DNA from: Burkholderiales bacterium
Lineage (GTDB): Bacteria; Pseudomonadota; Gammaproteobacteria; Burkholderiales; Burkholderiaceae_C
Length of the DNA: 36,058 bases
Direction: 5' to 3'
Assembly: GCA_028868825.1 (NCBI GenBank)
Contig: JAGWTU010000054.1
Location: forward strand, 1 to 36,058
Below, one piece after another: positions 16,656 through 27,424 of the stretch. Within the stretch, counting starts at the first letter, position 1. Each line of letters starts with the position of its first letter. Made by a program: the position numbers and the translations under genes. The notes beneath the pieces are model-generated. The model did no database searches. It saw nothing but the letters and a program-made list of their open reading frames with translations, and was not told the DNA's origin.

Positions 16656-18878
16656 TCACTTGATCTGCGTGAACAGCACGGCGTGCGCCAGCGACTGGCC
16701 GCCTTCCTGCAGATCCAGCTGGGCCTGGCGCGGGCCGGTGGCCGCGCCGCGGTCGGCCGCCATCGTCACGCGCACCTCGGCCGAGGCGCCCGCCGCCAGC
16801 TGCACGACGGCCGGCGTGGCCGTGAAGCTCACCCCCGCCGGCGCCGCCGCACCGACGACGACCGACAACGTGCGCACCGAGCCGCTGAGGTTGGTCAGCG
16901 TGATCACCTGGCTCAGGCTCTGGCCGCTGCCCGCGGGCACGGCACCGAAGCTCAGGCTGACCGGATCGAGCGCCACCGCGGCACCCGTGGCCGCGTAGAG
17001 GTTCTCGCGGCCACTGCCGACGATGTTGACGTCGGTCGCCGACGCGCCCGCGGCGTAGGGCTTGAGCACGCCCTGGTCGGCCGTGTTGACGACGGCCGAA
17101 CGCACCTGCGCCGCCGTCCAGTCGGGGTGCTGCTGGCGCACGACGGCGGCCGATCCCGCGAGGTGCGGCGTGGCCATCGAGGTGCCCTGGAAGAACGCGA
17201 AGCAGGACGCGCCGCCGCAGTACGAGCGCGGTATCGAGCTCAGCACGTTGACCCCGGGCGCCACGACGTCGGGCTTGACGCGGAAGTCGACGTCGGTGGG
17301 CCCCTGGCTGCTGAACGAGGCCATGATGTCGTTGTTGCCGGTCTGGAAATAGGCGCGGGTGGCGCTGATCGTCATCACGGCGCCGTCATGCGGCTTCAGC
17401 AGGCCCGAATCGGTCAGCGACACGCCGTAGGCCGGCACCGTCGGCTGGTTGGCCGTGCCGTCCTGGGCCATGCCGATGGGGTCGCCCGCGGCGTTGTTGG
17501 CGACGAGCACCGCCACCGCACCGGCGGCCTGGGCGTTGCGGATCTTCGTCGAGAAGCTGCAGACGCCGCGCGAGACGAGCGCGATGCGGCCGCCGAGCCC
17601 GGTCGACAGCGGCCCGCAGGCGTTCGACAGCCCGGTGGTCGAGTTCACCGGCGCCTCGGTGACGACGCTCATCGGCGCGCTCAGGTCGGCGCTCAGGTGA
17701 CCGAAATCACCGGGCACGCCCGGCACGCTGAGCCCGGCGACCTGCAGCGGCGTGGCGACGAAATGACCCACCGACGCGGCGCCGGCGGTCAGCGCGCGGG
17801 CCGCCGATCCGGGCGATTCGACGGTGTCATGGCCGGGGCCCGAATTGCCCGCGGCCACGGCGACGACCATGTTGGCGCGGTCGAGGTTGTCGACCGCGAT
17901 CGTCAGCAGATCCTGGATGCCATGTGCGCCGCCGCCCAGGCTCATGTTGGCGACGTCGAAACCGTCCTGGTAGGCGGCTTCGAGCGCGTTGAGGATGTCC
18001 TCGGAACGGGCGTTGCCGACGCTGCCGGGGAAGATGTTGTAGTTGCCCAGCAGCGCGCGCGGCGCGACGCCGGAAACGCCGTAGGGGATCGGCACGCCGT
18101 CGGCCGTGAACGCCGGCGTGTCGAAATCGCAGGCCACGGTGCCGGCCACATGCGTGCCATGTTCCTGCACCGCCTCGGCCGAGTAATGGTTCTGCGGCGT
18201 CTTGTTGTTGAAGACCTTGGCGACGATCACCTTGTTGTTCGTAAAGCGGCGGTCGCCGAGCTGGGTCTGCGGCGCGTAGCCGCTGTCGGAGAAGCAGGCG
18301 TGGCCCGCGTCGACGCCCGTGTCGATGATCGCCACCTTGACACCGGCGCCGGCGTCGGCCGCGGTGCCGCCGTTGCGGGCCCAGGCCTGCGGCGCCGAGA
18401 TCAGCGCCAGATCGGGGTCGCTGACCGTCGGCCGGTAGACGCCCTCGTATTCGATCGAAGCCACGAGAGCCGGGGCGCGCAACTGGTCGAGCGTGGCGCC
18501 ATTGAGTTCGACCGCCACCGCATTCAGCGCCAGATCGAATTCGCCCGTCACCCGGGCCTGCGGCGCGTTCGTGCGCAGCCATTGCTTGTAATCGTTGCGC
18601 AGCGCCGCGAGACGGGCGCGATAGGACTTGACGCTGTTGCTCGAGAAATCGATCTTCTTGCCGCGGGGCGGGCGCGTGCTGGCCGCCGTGGACAGCGGGT
18701 CGCCCAGCAGTTGCACCAGGGCCGACCCGGTGTCCTGCGTGGCGGCGGGCGCCGACGCCGCATCGCTGGGCGCCGCCAGCACAGGGAACTGCGCCCATCC
18801 CGCCGCGGCGAGGACGGCCAGCGCGATCACGGATTTCAATGGCGGACGTAGTCCTTTGGCACGGGTACATGTCGTCAT
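16656..18878 (-). CDS. Secreted subtilisin-like serine protease (S8) with protease-associated domain
   Basis: This 740-residue preproprotein begins with a signal peptide (LKSVIALAVLAAAGWAQFPVLAAP, cleavage near residue 36). An I9-like propeptide spans about 75-150. The S8 catalytic residues are D186 (VAIIDTGVD), H243 (EHGTHVAGT), oxyanion N345 (AAGNSGPG) and S567 (GTSMATPHLAG). A PA domain is inserted at about 410-505, and a C-terminal Ig-like domain begins near VSLSFGAVPAGSGQS. It should be exported and degrade extracellular protein. The ATG at 18876-18878 has AGGAG six bases upstream; the longer in-frame start lacks such a site. It stands alone, convergent with lysR. Confidence 0.93.
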   Translation of the reverse strand: MTTCTRAKGLRPPLKSVIALAVLAAAGWAQFPVLAAPSDAASAPAATQDTGSALVQLLGDPLSTAASTRPPRGKKIDFSSNSVKSYRARLAALRNDYKQWLRTNAPQARVTGEFDLALNAVAVELNGATLDQLRAPALVASIEYEGVYRPTVSDPDLALISAPQAWARNGGTAADAGAGVKVAIIDTGVDAGHACFSDSGYAPQTQLGDRRFTNNKVIVAKVFNNKTPQNHYSAEAVQEHGTHVAGTVACDFDTPAFTADGVPIPYGVSGVAPRALLGNYNIFPGSVGNARSEDILNALEAAYQDGFDVANMSLGGGAHGIQDLLTIAVDNLDRANMVVAVAAGNSGPGHDTVESPGSAARALTAGAASVGHFVATPLQVAGLSVPGVPGDFGHLSADLSAPMSVVTEAPVNSTTGLSNACGPLSTGLGGRIALVSRGVCSFSTKIRNAQAAGAVAVLVANNAAGDPIGMAQDGTANQPTVPAYGVSLTDSGLLKPHDGAVMTISATRAYFQTGNNDIMASFSSQGPTDVDFRVKPDVVAPGVNVLSSIPRSYCGGASCFAFFQGTSMATPHLAGSAAVVRQQHPDWTAAQVRSAVVNTADQGVLKPYAAGASATDVNIVGSGRENLYAATGAAVALDPVSLSFGAVPAGSGQSLSQVITLTNLSGSVRTLSVVVGAAAPAGVSFTATPAVVQLAAGASAEVRVTMAADRGAATGPRQAQLDLQEGGQSLAHAVLFTQIK

Positions 18879-19029
18879 GGAGCACTCCTGTCGATGGTGG
18901 TCACTCCGGCACCCGAAATCGGGCACCGCGGAGCAAGGACGCCCACATTACGGCGTAAAGGCGAAATGAGCTATCCGTATCCCCCAGTGGTCAGGGGTCG
19001 TGGCCCGGGACCAGCGTGTCGTCGCGAAC

Positions 19030-21735
19030 TCAGCGGGACCAGGGCGGTTGACGATCGGCGGCGATGGCATAGCGCTCGATCGCTGCGGCACAGGTCGCAG
19101 CGTCGACGCGGCCCTGCCCCCGCAACGCCGTCAAGGCCGCCAGCGCGATCTGGTGGCGATCGACCTCGAAGTAGCCGCGCAGCGCCGAGCGCGTGTCGCT
19201 GCGGCCGAAGCCGTCGGTGCCCAACGCGACGAAGGGCGCATCGAGATGGCCGGCGACGAGCTGCGGCCAGGCGCGCACGTAGTCGCTGGCGACGACGACC
19301 GGGTCGCCGCCGGCGAGGCTGCGCCCGAGATGGCTCGTGCGCGGCGCGTCGTGCGGATGCAGGCGGTTCCAGCGCTCGACCTCGCGCGCCTCGCGGGCAA
19401 GTTCGCTGAAGCTGGTGGCGCTCCAGACCTCGACCGCGACGTGCCAGTCGGTGGCCAGCATGGCGCCCGCCGCGATGACCTCGCGCAGGATCGTGCCCGA
19501 TCCGACCAGGCGCACCCGGCCCCGGCTTTCCGCCACCGCATGGCGGGCGTAGCGATACAGCCCGCGGATGATGTCGCCCTCGCTGCCGGCCACGACGCTG
19601 GGCTGGGCGTAGTTCTCGTTCATCAGCGTGACGTAATAGAAGACGTCGAGCTGCTCCTCGAGCATCTGGCGCATGCCATGGTCGAGGATGACGGCGAATT
19701 CGCCGGCGAAACAGGGGTCGTAGGCCCGGCAATTCGGGATCTGCGCGGCCAGCAGCAGGCTGCTGCCGTCCTGGTGCTGCAGGCCCTCGCCGCCCAGCGT
19801 CGTGCGCCCGGCGGTGGCGCCGAGCAGGAAGCCGCGCGCGCGCTGGTCGGCTGCGGCCCAGATCTGGTCGCCGACGCGCTGGAAGCCGAACATCGAGTAG
19901 TAGATGTAGAACGGCAGCATCGCCAGTCCATGCACCGAATAGCTCGTCGCGGCCGCCGTCCAGCTGGCCAGCGCGCCGGCCTCGCTGATGCCCTCCTCGA
20001 GGATCTGGCCGTTGGTCGCCTCGCGGTAGCTCATCAGCGAGCCGATGTCCTCGGGCTCGTAGGTCTGGCCGGCGCTCGAATAGATGCCGACCTGGCGGAA
20101 CAGATTGGCCATGCCGAAGGTGCGCGCCTCGTCGGCGACGATGGGCACGACGCGCGGCCCCAGCGCCTCGTCCTTGAGCAGGTTGGTGAGCATGCGCACG
20201 AAGGCCATCGTCGTGCTCATCTCCTTGCCTGCCGCGTGCAGCGCGAAATCGCCGTAGCGCGCGAGTTCAGGCACCCCCACCGCCGGCGCGCGGCCGCGGC
20301 GCTCGGGCAGGCTGCCGCCCAGCGCCTCTCGCCGCTCGCGCAGGTAGCGCATCTCGGCGCTGTCCCCGGCGGGCTTGTAGAAGGCGAGCGCGGCGGCCTG
20401 CTCGTCGGAGAGCGGCAGGTCGAAGCGGTTGCGAAAGGCGATCAGATCGGCGCGCTCGAGCTTCTTCTGCTGATGCGTCGTCATGCGGCCCTGGCCGGCG
20501 TCGCCCATGCCGTAGCCCTTCTTCGTCTGCGCCAGGATCACGACCGGCTGGCCGCTGCGCTGCAGCGCCTCGTGGTACGCGGCGTGGATCTTCACGAGGT
20601 CGTGGCCGCCGCGCTTGAGGCGGTCGATCTGCTCGTCGGTGAGGCCCTGGGCCAGCGCCGCCAACGCCGGCGACTGGCCGAAGAAATGGTCGCGGTTGTA
20701 GCGGCCGTCCTTGGCGGCGAAGGTCTGGAACTGGCCGTCGACCGTGTGCGCGAAGGCGCGCGCGAGGGCGCCGTCGGCGTCGCGGGCGAAGAGGCCGTCC
20801 CAGTCCGAGCCCCAGACGAGCTTGATGACGCGCCAGCCGGCGCCGGCGAACAGCGCCTCGAGCTCGTCGATGATGCGGCCGTTGCCGCGCACCGGGCCGT
20901 CGAGGCGCTGCAGATTGCAGTTCACGACCCAGACGAGGTTGTCGAGCCGCTCGCGCGAGGCCAGCGTCAGCGCGCTCATGCTCTCGGGCTCGTCCATCTC
21001 GCCGTCGCCGAACACGCCCCAGACCTTGCGCGCGCCGGTGTCGAGCAGCTGGCGGTGCTGCAGGTAGCGCATGAAGCGCGCGTGGTAGATCGAGCTGATC
21101 GGACCGATGCCCATCGAGCCGGTCGGGAACTGCCAGAAGTCCGGCATCAGCCAGGGATGCGGGTAGCTGCTCAGGCCGCGCGCGCCGCGGCCGGCGGCAC
21201 CGATCTCCTGGCGGTAATGCGCGAGGTCGCTCTCGCTCAGCCGGCCTTCGAGGAAGGCGCGGGCATAGACGCCGGGCGCCGAATGCGGCTGGAAGAACAC
21301 GAGGTCGCCGCCGCCGGGCGCTGCCGGGCCGCGGAAGAAATGGTTGTAGCCAACCTCGAACAGGTCGGCAGCGCTGGCGTAGCTGGCGATATGGCCGCCC
21401 AGCTCGCCATAGGCGAGGTTGGCACGCACGACCATCGCCAGCGCGTTCCAGCGCATCAGTGACGCCAGCCGCTCCTCGACGGCCAGGTCGCCGGGAAAGG
21501 CCGGCTGGCGTTCGATAGTGATCGTGTTGACGTAGGGCGTGCCGCGCAGCGGTTGCCAGCCGACCGCGGGGTCGCGGGCCATGACGGCCAGACGGTCCAT
21601 GATCTCCCGCACCCGCTGCGGGCCGGCGGCCGCCAGCAGCGAAGCCAGCGCGGCCTGCCATTCGGCGGTTTCGGCAGGGTCGCTGTCCGGTGCCGGGGCG
21701 GGGGCCGAGGGATCGTGGTTCGGCGGCTGGTTCAT
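19030..21735 (-). CDS. aceE: Pyruvate dehydrogenase E1 component, homodimeric type
   Basis: This 901-residue protein is close to AceE (887 residues in Escherichia coli) along its whole length. The thiamine diphosphate motif GDGEMDEPES is at 243-252; YVNTI, HPWLMPDFWQFPTGSMGIGP, AQTKKGYGMG and the late GTDGFGRSDTR are all conserved. It decarboxylates pyruvate and transfers the acetyl group to E2 lipoate. The first 25 residues are a Pro-rich extension. No aceF or lpd gene is adjacent, so it must use E2 and E3 encoded elsewhere. It follows mop by 110 bp on the same strand, at the edge of the nif block. A second aceE with the main PDH operon is likely elsewhere, which would make this a paralogue tied to nitrogen fixation; that is inference. 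Confidence 0.93.
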   Translation of the reverse strand: MNQPPNHDPSAPAPAPDSDPAETAEWQAALASLLAAAGPQRVREIMDRLAVMARDPAVGWQPLRGTPYVNTITIERQPAFPGDLAVEERLASLMRWNALAMVVRANLAYGELGGHIASYASAADLFEVGYNHFFRGPAAPGGGDLVFFQPHSAPGVYARAFLEGRLSESDLAHYRQEIGAAGRGARGLSSYPHPWLMPDFWQFPTGSMGIGPISSIYHARFMRYLQHRQLLDTGARKVWGVFGDGEMDEPESMSALTLASRERLDNLVWVVNCNLQRLDGPVRGNGRIIDELEALFAGAGWRVIKLVWGSDWDGLFARDADGALARAFAHTVDGQFQTFAAKDGRYNRDHFFGQSPALAALAQGLTDEQIDRLKRGGHDLVKIHAAYHEALQRSGQPVVILAQTKKGYGMGDAGQGRMTTHQQKKLERADLIAFRNRFDLPLSDEQAAALAFYKPAGDSAEMRYLRERREALGGSLPERRGRAPAVGVPELARYGDFALHAAGKEMSTTMAFVRMLTNLLKDEALGPRVVPIVADEARTFGMANLFRQVGIYSSAGQTYEPEDIGSLMSYREATNGQILEEGISEAGALASWTAAATSYSVHGLAMLPFYIYYSMFGFQRVGDQIWAAADQRARGFLLGATAGRTTLGGEGLQHQDGSSLLLAAQIPNCRAYDPCFAGEFAVILDHGMRQMLEEQLDVFYYVTLMNENYAQPSVVAGSEGDIIRGLYRYARHAVAESRGRVRLVGSGTILREVIAAGAMLATDWHVAVEVWSATSFSELAREAREVERWNRLHPHDAPRTSHLGRSLAGGDPVVVASDYVRAWPQLVAGHLDAPFVALGTDGFGRSDTRSALRGYFEVDRHQIALAALTALRGQGRVDAATCAAAIERYAIAADRQPPWSR

Positions 21736-21845
21736 GAGGACGGCTCCGGGGTCCCGGAACGCCCGGGAGGGCCCGCAGTGTGCTCATCGGCGCCGGACTG
21801 CGCAATCGGCCGAAGTCCTGGGGTGGGGCCTGCGCCCCGGGTGCG

Positions 21846-22274
21846 TCAGGCGGCGACGGCCAGCATCACCGAATAGGCCTTGAACACGGCCGTCACCGGC
21901 TGGCCGAGCTCGAGACCGAGCGCATTGACGGCGTCGTTGGTGACGCTGGCGGTGACGACGCCGCCGCCCGGCAGCTCGACACCGACGAGCGTCGAGACGG
22001 CGCCACGATCGATGCGGCCAACGCTGCCGGCGAGCTGGTTGCGCGCCGAGAGCACATAGCCGCCGAAATCGGCCACCAGCACGACGGCCGAGGCCTTGAC
22101 GAGCGCGATCGCCGGCTGGCCGACGGCGAGCTTCAAGCGCGTCGCCGCCGCTGCGGTCAGCGTCGCGGTGATGGTCTGACCGGCGTCGAGCCGCAGCGCG
22201 GCCTGCGCCGTCACCGGGCCGATCTCGACGGCGCTGATCGTGCCGGTGAATTGATTGCGGGCGGAAGTCTTCAT
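21846..22274 (-). CDS. Molybdate-binding di-Mop (TOBE) protein, molbindin type
   Basis: This 142-residue protein consists of two Mop/TOBE repeats, starting at SARNQFTGTISAVEIGPV and again at SARNQLAGSVGRIDRGAV; each ends in a strand resembling VKASAVVL/FKAYSVML. Two-domain Mop proteins (ModG, Mop type) assemble into rings that bind several molybdate ions and are thought to store or buffer cytoplasmic molybdenum. The position just after nifA, 65 bp downstream of its stop, fits a role in supplying FeMo-cofactor synthesis. The ATG at 22272-22274 opens the first repeat. Confidence 0.92.
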   Translation of the reverse strand: MKTSARNQFTGTISAVEIGPVTAQAALRLDAGQTITATLTAAAATRLKLAVGQPAIALVKASAVVLVADFGGYVLSARNQLAGSVGRIDRGAVSTLVGVELPGGGVVTASVTNDAVNALGLELGQPVTAVFKAYSVMLAVAA

Positions 22275-22339
22275 CGGATGGGTGGGAAGTTTAAGGTCGG
22301 TCGGTCAGGCCAGTAAGGCCGGTCGGGTTTCGTCGGGGT

Positions 22340-24016
<1,677 letters not shown>

Positions 24017-24134
24017 GGCGCACCTCCTTGATCCAGGCCGCGGGCATTCGTGGTGCGCGCGGTATCGCCCTGGGGCACCCGCAACCGGACGCCGGGGGTC
24101 TTGGCCCGGCGGCCTGCGGATGGAGGAAAAAGAC

Positions 24135-24149
24135 GCAAGAAGCGGGCCG
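24135..24149 (-). promoter_or_regulatory. Weak candidate sigma-54 promoter upstream of nifA
   Basis: On the minus strand the sequence CGGCCCG-CTTC-TTGC keeps the GG-N10-GC spacing of -24/-12 promoters with a perfect TTGC, but the -24 box matches poorly. It lies about 119 bp before the nifA GTG. No TGT-N10-ACA site was found next to it. Chance occurrence in GC-rich DNA is quite possible. Confidence 0.25.
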
Positions 24150-24184
24150 ACCGACCGACGCGTTCGGCGGCGGCGCCCGGTGCG

Positions 24185-24646
24185 CTAACGGGCCGCGGCG
24201 TGCTGCGCGATCAGCCGCTCGAGCTCGGCCACATGCTCGGCCTCCTCGGTGGCGAATTCGCCGGCGATGGCGCGCAGTTCGGCGTCCTGCGCCAGTGCCG
24301 CGATGGCGGCGTAATAGGCATGGCCGCGGCGCTCGGCCTCGAGCGCCAGGCGCAGCGCCTCGGCGCGGTCGATATAGCCGTCGACGCCGGCCCAGACGGC
24401 CGTCTCCGGCCCCGTGCCGTCGGGCCAGTCGTATTCCTCGGGCGCCATCGCCGGCAGCTCGCGGAAACCGCCGCGCGCCATCGCCTCGGACAGATGCTTG
24501 CGCGAGTAATACGCCATGCGCGCGAAGAACACCTTGACCTCGGCATTGCCCTCGGTCTGCATCGCCGCGGTCAGGTCCTCGTAACGCCGCGCCGCTTCGC
24601 GTTCGAGCGCGATCGCGTGGGCCAGGAAACTCTCGACATCGCCCAT
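24185..24646 (-). CDS. Ferritin-like/rubrerythrin-type diiron protein of the fix operon
   Basis: This 153-residue helical protein has paired carboxylate/histidine motifs of a ferritin-like four-helix bundle: LEREAARRYEDL, the YYSRKHLSEA helix, LEAERRGHAYYAAI and EEAEHVAELERL. It lacks the C-terminal rubredoxin domain of classical rubrerythrin. The diiron site suggests peroxide or oxygen reduction; the true substrate is unknown. Its ATG (24644-24646) follows the fixX stop by 5 bp, so it is co-transcribed with fixABCX. That position suggests protection of the Fix complex or nitrogenase from oxygen species, which is inference. Confidence 0.8.
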   Translation of the reverse strand: MGDVESFLAHAIALEREAARRYEDLTAAMQTEGNAEVKVFFARMAYYSRKHLSEAMARGGFRELPAMAPEEYDWPDGTGPETAVWAGVDGYIDRAEALRLALEAERRGHAYYAAIAALAQDAELRAIAGEFATEEAEHVAELERLIAQHAAAR

Positions 24647-24651
24647 CGCGC

Positions 24652-24960
24652 TCAACCGAATTTGAAAAGGATGCCGTGGCCGCCGCGCGGATATTCCCAA
24701 TCCACGTTGGCGTGCTCGGTGCAGATGATGCGGCAGCTGCCGCATTCGAGGCAGCCGTCGGTGATCAGCGTCACCGCGCGCGTCGCCTCGGCCTTGTAGC
24801 AGCTGGCCGGGCAGACATAGGTGCAGGCCTGCGACTTGCACTCGTTGGCGCAGACCGCGGCGTCCTTTATGCGGATATGCGGCCGCCCATGGTCGACCTT
24901 GTAGCGGTTCTGGAACAGCTTTTCCTCGACATTGATGGCCGTGGCCATGACAGCGCTCAT
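24652..24960 (-). CDS. fixX: FixX, ferredoxin-like protein of the FixABCX complex
   Basis: This 102-residue [4Fe-4S] ferredoxin-like protein has cysteines in CANECKSQACTYVCPASCY and CLECGSCRIIC, and the C-terminal PRGGHGILFKFG typical of FixX. It receives electrons from FixC in the electron-bifurcating complex and passes low-potential electrons on toward nitrogenase reductase. The ATG at 24958-24960 overlaps the fixC stop as ATGA. Family members usually begin at the second methionine (24948, MATAINVEEKLFQNRY), so the true start may be four residues later. Confidence 0.95.
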   Translation of the reverse strand: MSAVMATAINVEEKLFQNRYKVDHGRPHIRIKDAAVCANECKSQACTYVCPASCYKAEATRAVTLITDGCLECGSCRIICTEHANVDWEYPRGGHGILFKFG

Positions 24961-26261
24961 CGGAAGGCCCTCCAGAGCTTGATCGCGTCACCGAACAGCC
25001 CGCCGACGCGACGCGCCGACCTGAAGCTGCCCATGATTTCCTTTTCCTTGGCCTTCTTGTCGAGGCCGTCGACCGTGAACATCGTCTTCGCGGCGCGGTT
25101 GAAGAGTTCGGGATAGGTCGTGAAGAACTGCGGGTTGTCGTGCATCACGCCCGGCATGTCGCGGTACTTGTGCAGGTCCTTCATGACATAGCTGTCGGCC
25201 AGCTTGTCCTTGTAGGCACGCAAGGTCTTGGCCGTCATCGGCGCGCCGGCGGCCTTGGCCTCGATCACCGTCTGCGCCGCGAGCTGGCCGGTCGTCATCG
25301 CCAGGTTGCTGCCCTCGCGGTGCACGCCGTTGACGAAGCCGCCCGAGTCGCCGACGATCATCCAGCCGTCGCCATAGACCTGCGGGATGGCGTGGAAGCC
25401 GCCCTCGGGGATCAGGTGCGCGGCGTATTCCTTCATCTCGCCGCCCTCGATCAGCGGCGCGATCGACGGGTGCGTTTTGAGCTTCTCGAGCAGCGCGTAA
25501 GGCGTCGTGCGCTTCGGGTTGGCCTTGAAGTCGCTGAGCATGCAGCCCACGCCTATCGTCAGCGAGTCCTTGTTCGTGTAGAGGAAGCCGGTGCCGACCA
25601 TGCCCTCAGTGACCGTGCCCATCAGCTCGATGACGACACCCTCGTCCTCCTTGACGTTGAAGCGCTGCTGCAGCACCTCCTCGGGCAGGAAAAGGATCTC
25701 CTTGACGGCCAGCGCGACATCCTTGCTGTCGAGCTCGGCGTGGAAGCCGGCCTTGCGCGCCAGCGTCGAATTGACGCCGTCGGCGAGCACGACGACATCG
25801 GCATACACCTCGCCGCCCTTGCGGTCACAGCGCACGCCGATGCAGCGCTTGCCGTCCATCAGCAGTTCCTCGACCGTCGTCTCGCAGATCAGCAGCGCGC
25901 CGGCCTCGCGCACCTTGGACGAGAACCATTTGTCGAACTGCGCGCGGATGATCGTGTAGCGGTTGTACGGCGGCTTGTTGTAGTCGTCGCTGCGGTAATG
26001 CGTGCCGACGAAGCTGTTGTCGTCGAGCACCCAGACGCGCTGCTCGATGATGTGGCGTTCCAGCGGCGCGTCGTCGCGGAAATCGGGAATGATCTTCTCG
26101 AGCGCCGAGGCGTAGAGGATGGCCCCCTGCACGTTCTTGCTGCCCGGGTATTCGCCGCGCTCGATCTGCAGCACCTTGAGGCCGGCCTTGGCCATCGTGT
26201 AGGCGGCGGTGTTGCCGGAAGGGCCGGCACCGACGACGATGGCGTCGAATTTTTCGGGCAT
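24957..26261 (-). CDS. fixC: FixC, FAD-dependent ETF-quinone oxidoreductase-like subunit
   Basis: This 434-residue flavoprotein has the N-terminal FAD motif VVGAGPSGNTAAY (about 10-22), followed by the ERGEYPGSKNVQG segment and a late FAD-contact GDSGGFVNGVHREGSNLAM, all characteristic of FixC and close to ETF:quinone oxidoreductase. In FixABCX it takes electrons from the FixAB flavins and divides them between quinone and FixX. The gene begins 28 bp after fixB and overlaps fixX by four bases. Confidence 0.96.
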   Translation of the reverse strand: MPEKFDAIVVGAGPSGNTAAYTMAKAGLKVLQIERGEYPGSKNVQGAILYASALEKIIPDFRDDAPLERHIIEQRVWVLDDNSFVGTHYRSDDYNKPPYNRYTIIRAQFDKWFSSKVREAGALLICETTVEELLMDGKRCIGVRCDRKGGEVYADVVVLADGVNSTLARKAGFHAELDSKDVALAVKEILFLPEEVLQQRFNVKEDEGVVIELMGTVTEGMVGTGFLYTNKDSLTIGVGCMLSDFKANPKRTTPYALLEKLKTHPSIAPLIEGGEMKEYAAHLIPEGGFHAIPQVYGDGWMIVGDSGGFVNGVHREGSNLAMTTGQLAAQTVIEAKAAGAPMTAKTLRAYKDKLADSYVMKDLHKYRDMPGVMHDNPQFFTTYPELFNRAAKTMFTVDGLDKKAKEKEIMGSFRSARRVGGLFGDAIKLWRAFR

Positions 26262-26289
26262 TGCTTGCTCCTGGGGTGGCGGTGATCGA

Positions 26290-27411
26290 TCAGGCGATCT
26301 TGCGGATGCGCTTGTCGAAATGGCTGCGGAAGGCCTGCGTCAGCACCGGCAGCACCTGCATCGCGTTGCCGACGATGCCGTAATGGGCGAAATCGAAGAT
26401 CGGCGCATACGCGTCGGTGTTGATCGCGACGATGATGTCCGAGCCCTCCATGCCGACGCGGTGCTGGATCGCGCCCGAGATGCCGGCCGCGATGTAGAGC
26501 TTGGGCCGCACCGTCTTGCCGGTCTGGCCGACCTGGCGCTCGGCCTCGGTCCAGCCGGCCTGGACGACGGCGCGCGTGGCGCCGACCTCGGCGCCGAGCA
26601 CGCGGGCCAGCTCCCAGACGAGCTTGAAGTTGTCGGCGTTCTTCAACCCCTTGCCGCCCGAGATCACGATGTCGGCATAGGCCAGGTTGATCGTGTTGCG
26701 GTTCGCGTCGGGGATGAATTCGAGCAGCTTGGTGACGATGTCGGTCTCGACCATGCCCAGCGCCATCTCGACGATCTCGCCGCGGCGCGTCTCGTCGCGG
26801 CGCGGCATGGGCATCACGCGCGGCCGCACCGTCGCCATCTGCGGCCGGTAGGCCAGCGTCATGATCGTGCACAGCAGGCTGCCGCCGAAGGTCGGGCGCG
26901 TCGCGGCGAGCGCGCGGCCGTCGATGTTCAGCTCGGTGCAATCGGCCGTCAGGCCGGTGCCCAGCGTCGTCGCCACCGATCCGGCGAGGTCGCGGCCCAT
27001 CGTCGTCGCGCCCAGCAGCATGATCTCGGGCTGGTGCTTGTTCACGAGGTCCGTGAGGCCCTTCGTGAAAGGCTCGTTGCGGTAGCCCTTGAGCACGGCG
27101 TCGCGCATGATGTAGCAGCGGTCGGCGCCATAGCTGTAGGCCTCGGCGGCGTAGGCGTCGAGCGGCTCGTCGGGGCCGCCGAGCAGCACGCCCGAGACAT
27201 CGACCTGCAGCTTGTCGGCGAGCTTGCGCGCCTCGCCCATCAACTCCCAGCTCACCGGGTTGACATGGCCGCGGTCATGTTCGATGAAGACCCAGACGCC
27301 CTTGTAGGACTTCAGGTGCTCGGGCAGTTCGGTATTGCGACCGGCACGGCCCGCGGCTTTCGGGGCGGCGGGGGCGGCAGGGGCGGCGGCGGATTTCGGG
27401 GCTTCGCTCAT
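26290..27411 (-). CDS. fixB: FixB, electron transfer flavoprotein alpha-type subunit
   Basis: This 373-residue ETF alpha-family protein has an Ala/Pro-rich leader of about 35 residues, an N-terminal nucleotide-binding-like domain (VWVFIEHDRGHVNPVSWELMGEARKLADKL) and a C-terminal FAD domain (QTGKTVRPKLYIAAGISGAIQHRVGM and INTDAYAPIFDFAHYGIVGN). With FixA it binds the bifurcating flavin oxidising NADH. I chose the ATG at 27409-27411, which has GGAG six bases upstream; a GTG at 27432 would overlap fixA. The gap from the fixA stop is 13 bp. Confidence 0.95.
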   Translation of the reverse strand: MSEAPKSAAAPAAPAAPKAAGRAGRNTELPEHLKSYKGVWVFIEHDRGHVNPVSWELMGEARKLADKLQVDVSGVLLGGPDEPLDAYAAEAYSYGADRCYIMRDAVLKGYRNEPFTKGLTDLVNKHQPEIMLLGATTMGRDLAGSVATTLGTGLTADCTELNIDGRALAATRPTFGGSLLCTIMTLAYRPQMATVRPRVMPMPRRDETRRGEIVEMALGMVETDIVTKLLEFIPDANRNTINLAYADIVISGGKGLKNADNFKLVWELARVLGAEVGATRAVVQAGWTEAERQVGQTGKTVRPKLYIAAGISGAIQHRVGMEGSDIIVAINTDAYAPIFDFAHYGIVGNAMQVLPVLTQAFRSHFDKRIRKIA

Positions 27412-27424
27412 CGTGATCTCCGGC

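Noticed and set aside
18879..19029. Hairpin-like sequence between aceE and the subtilase gene as a terminator
   Set aside because: The arms pair imperfectly and no T-run follows; nothing distinguishes it from random GC-rich folding.
22275..22339. Small GGCC-TTACT-GGCC stem between nifA and mop
   Set aside because: Four-base self-complementary GC arms are common by chance here, and the nearby GGTC repeats are too short to interpret.
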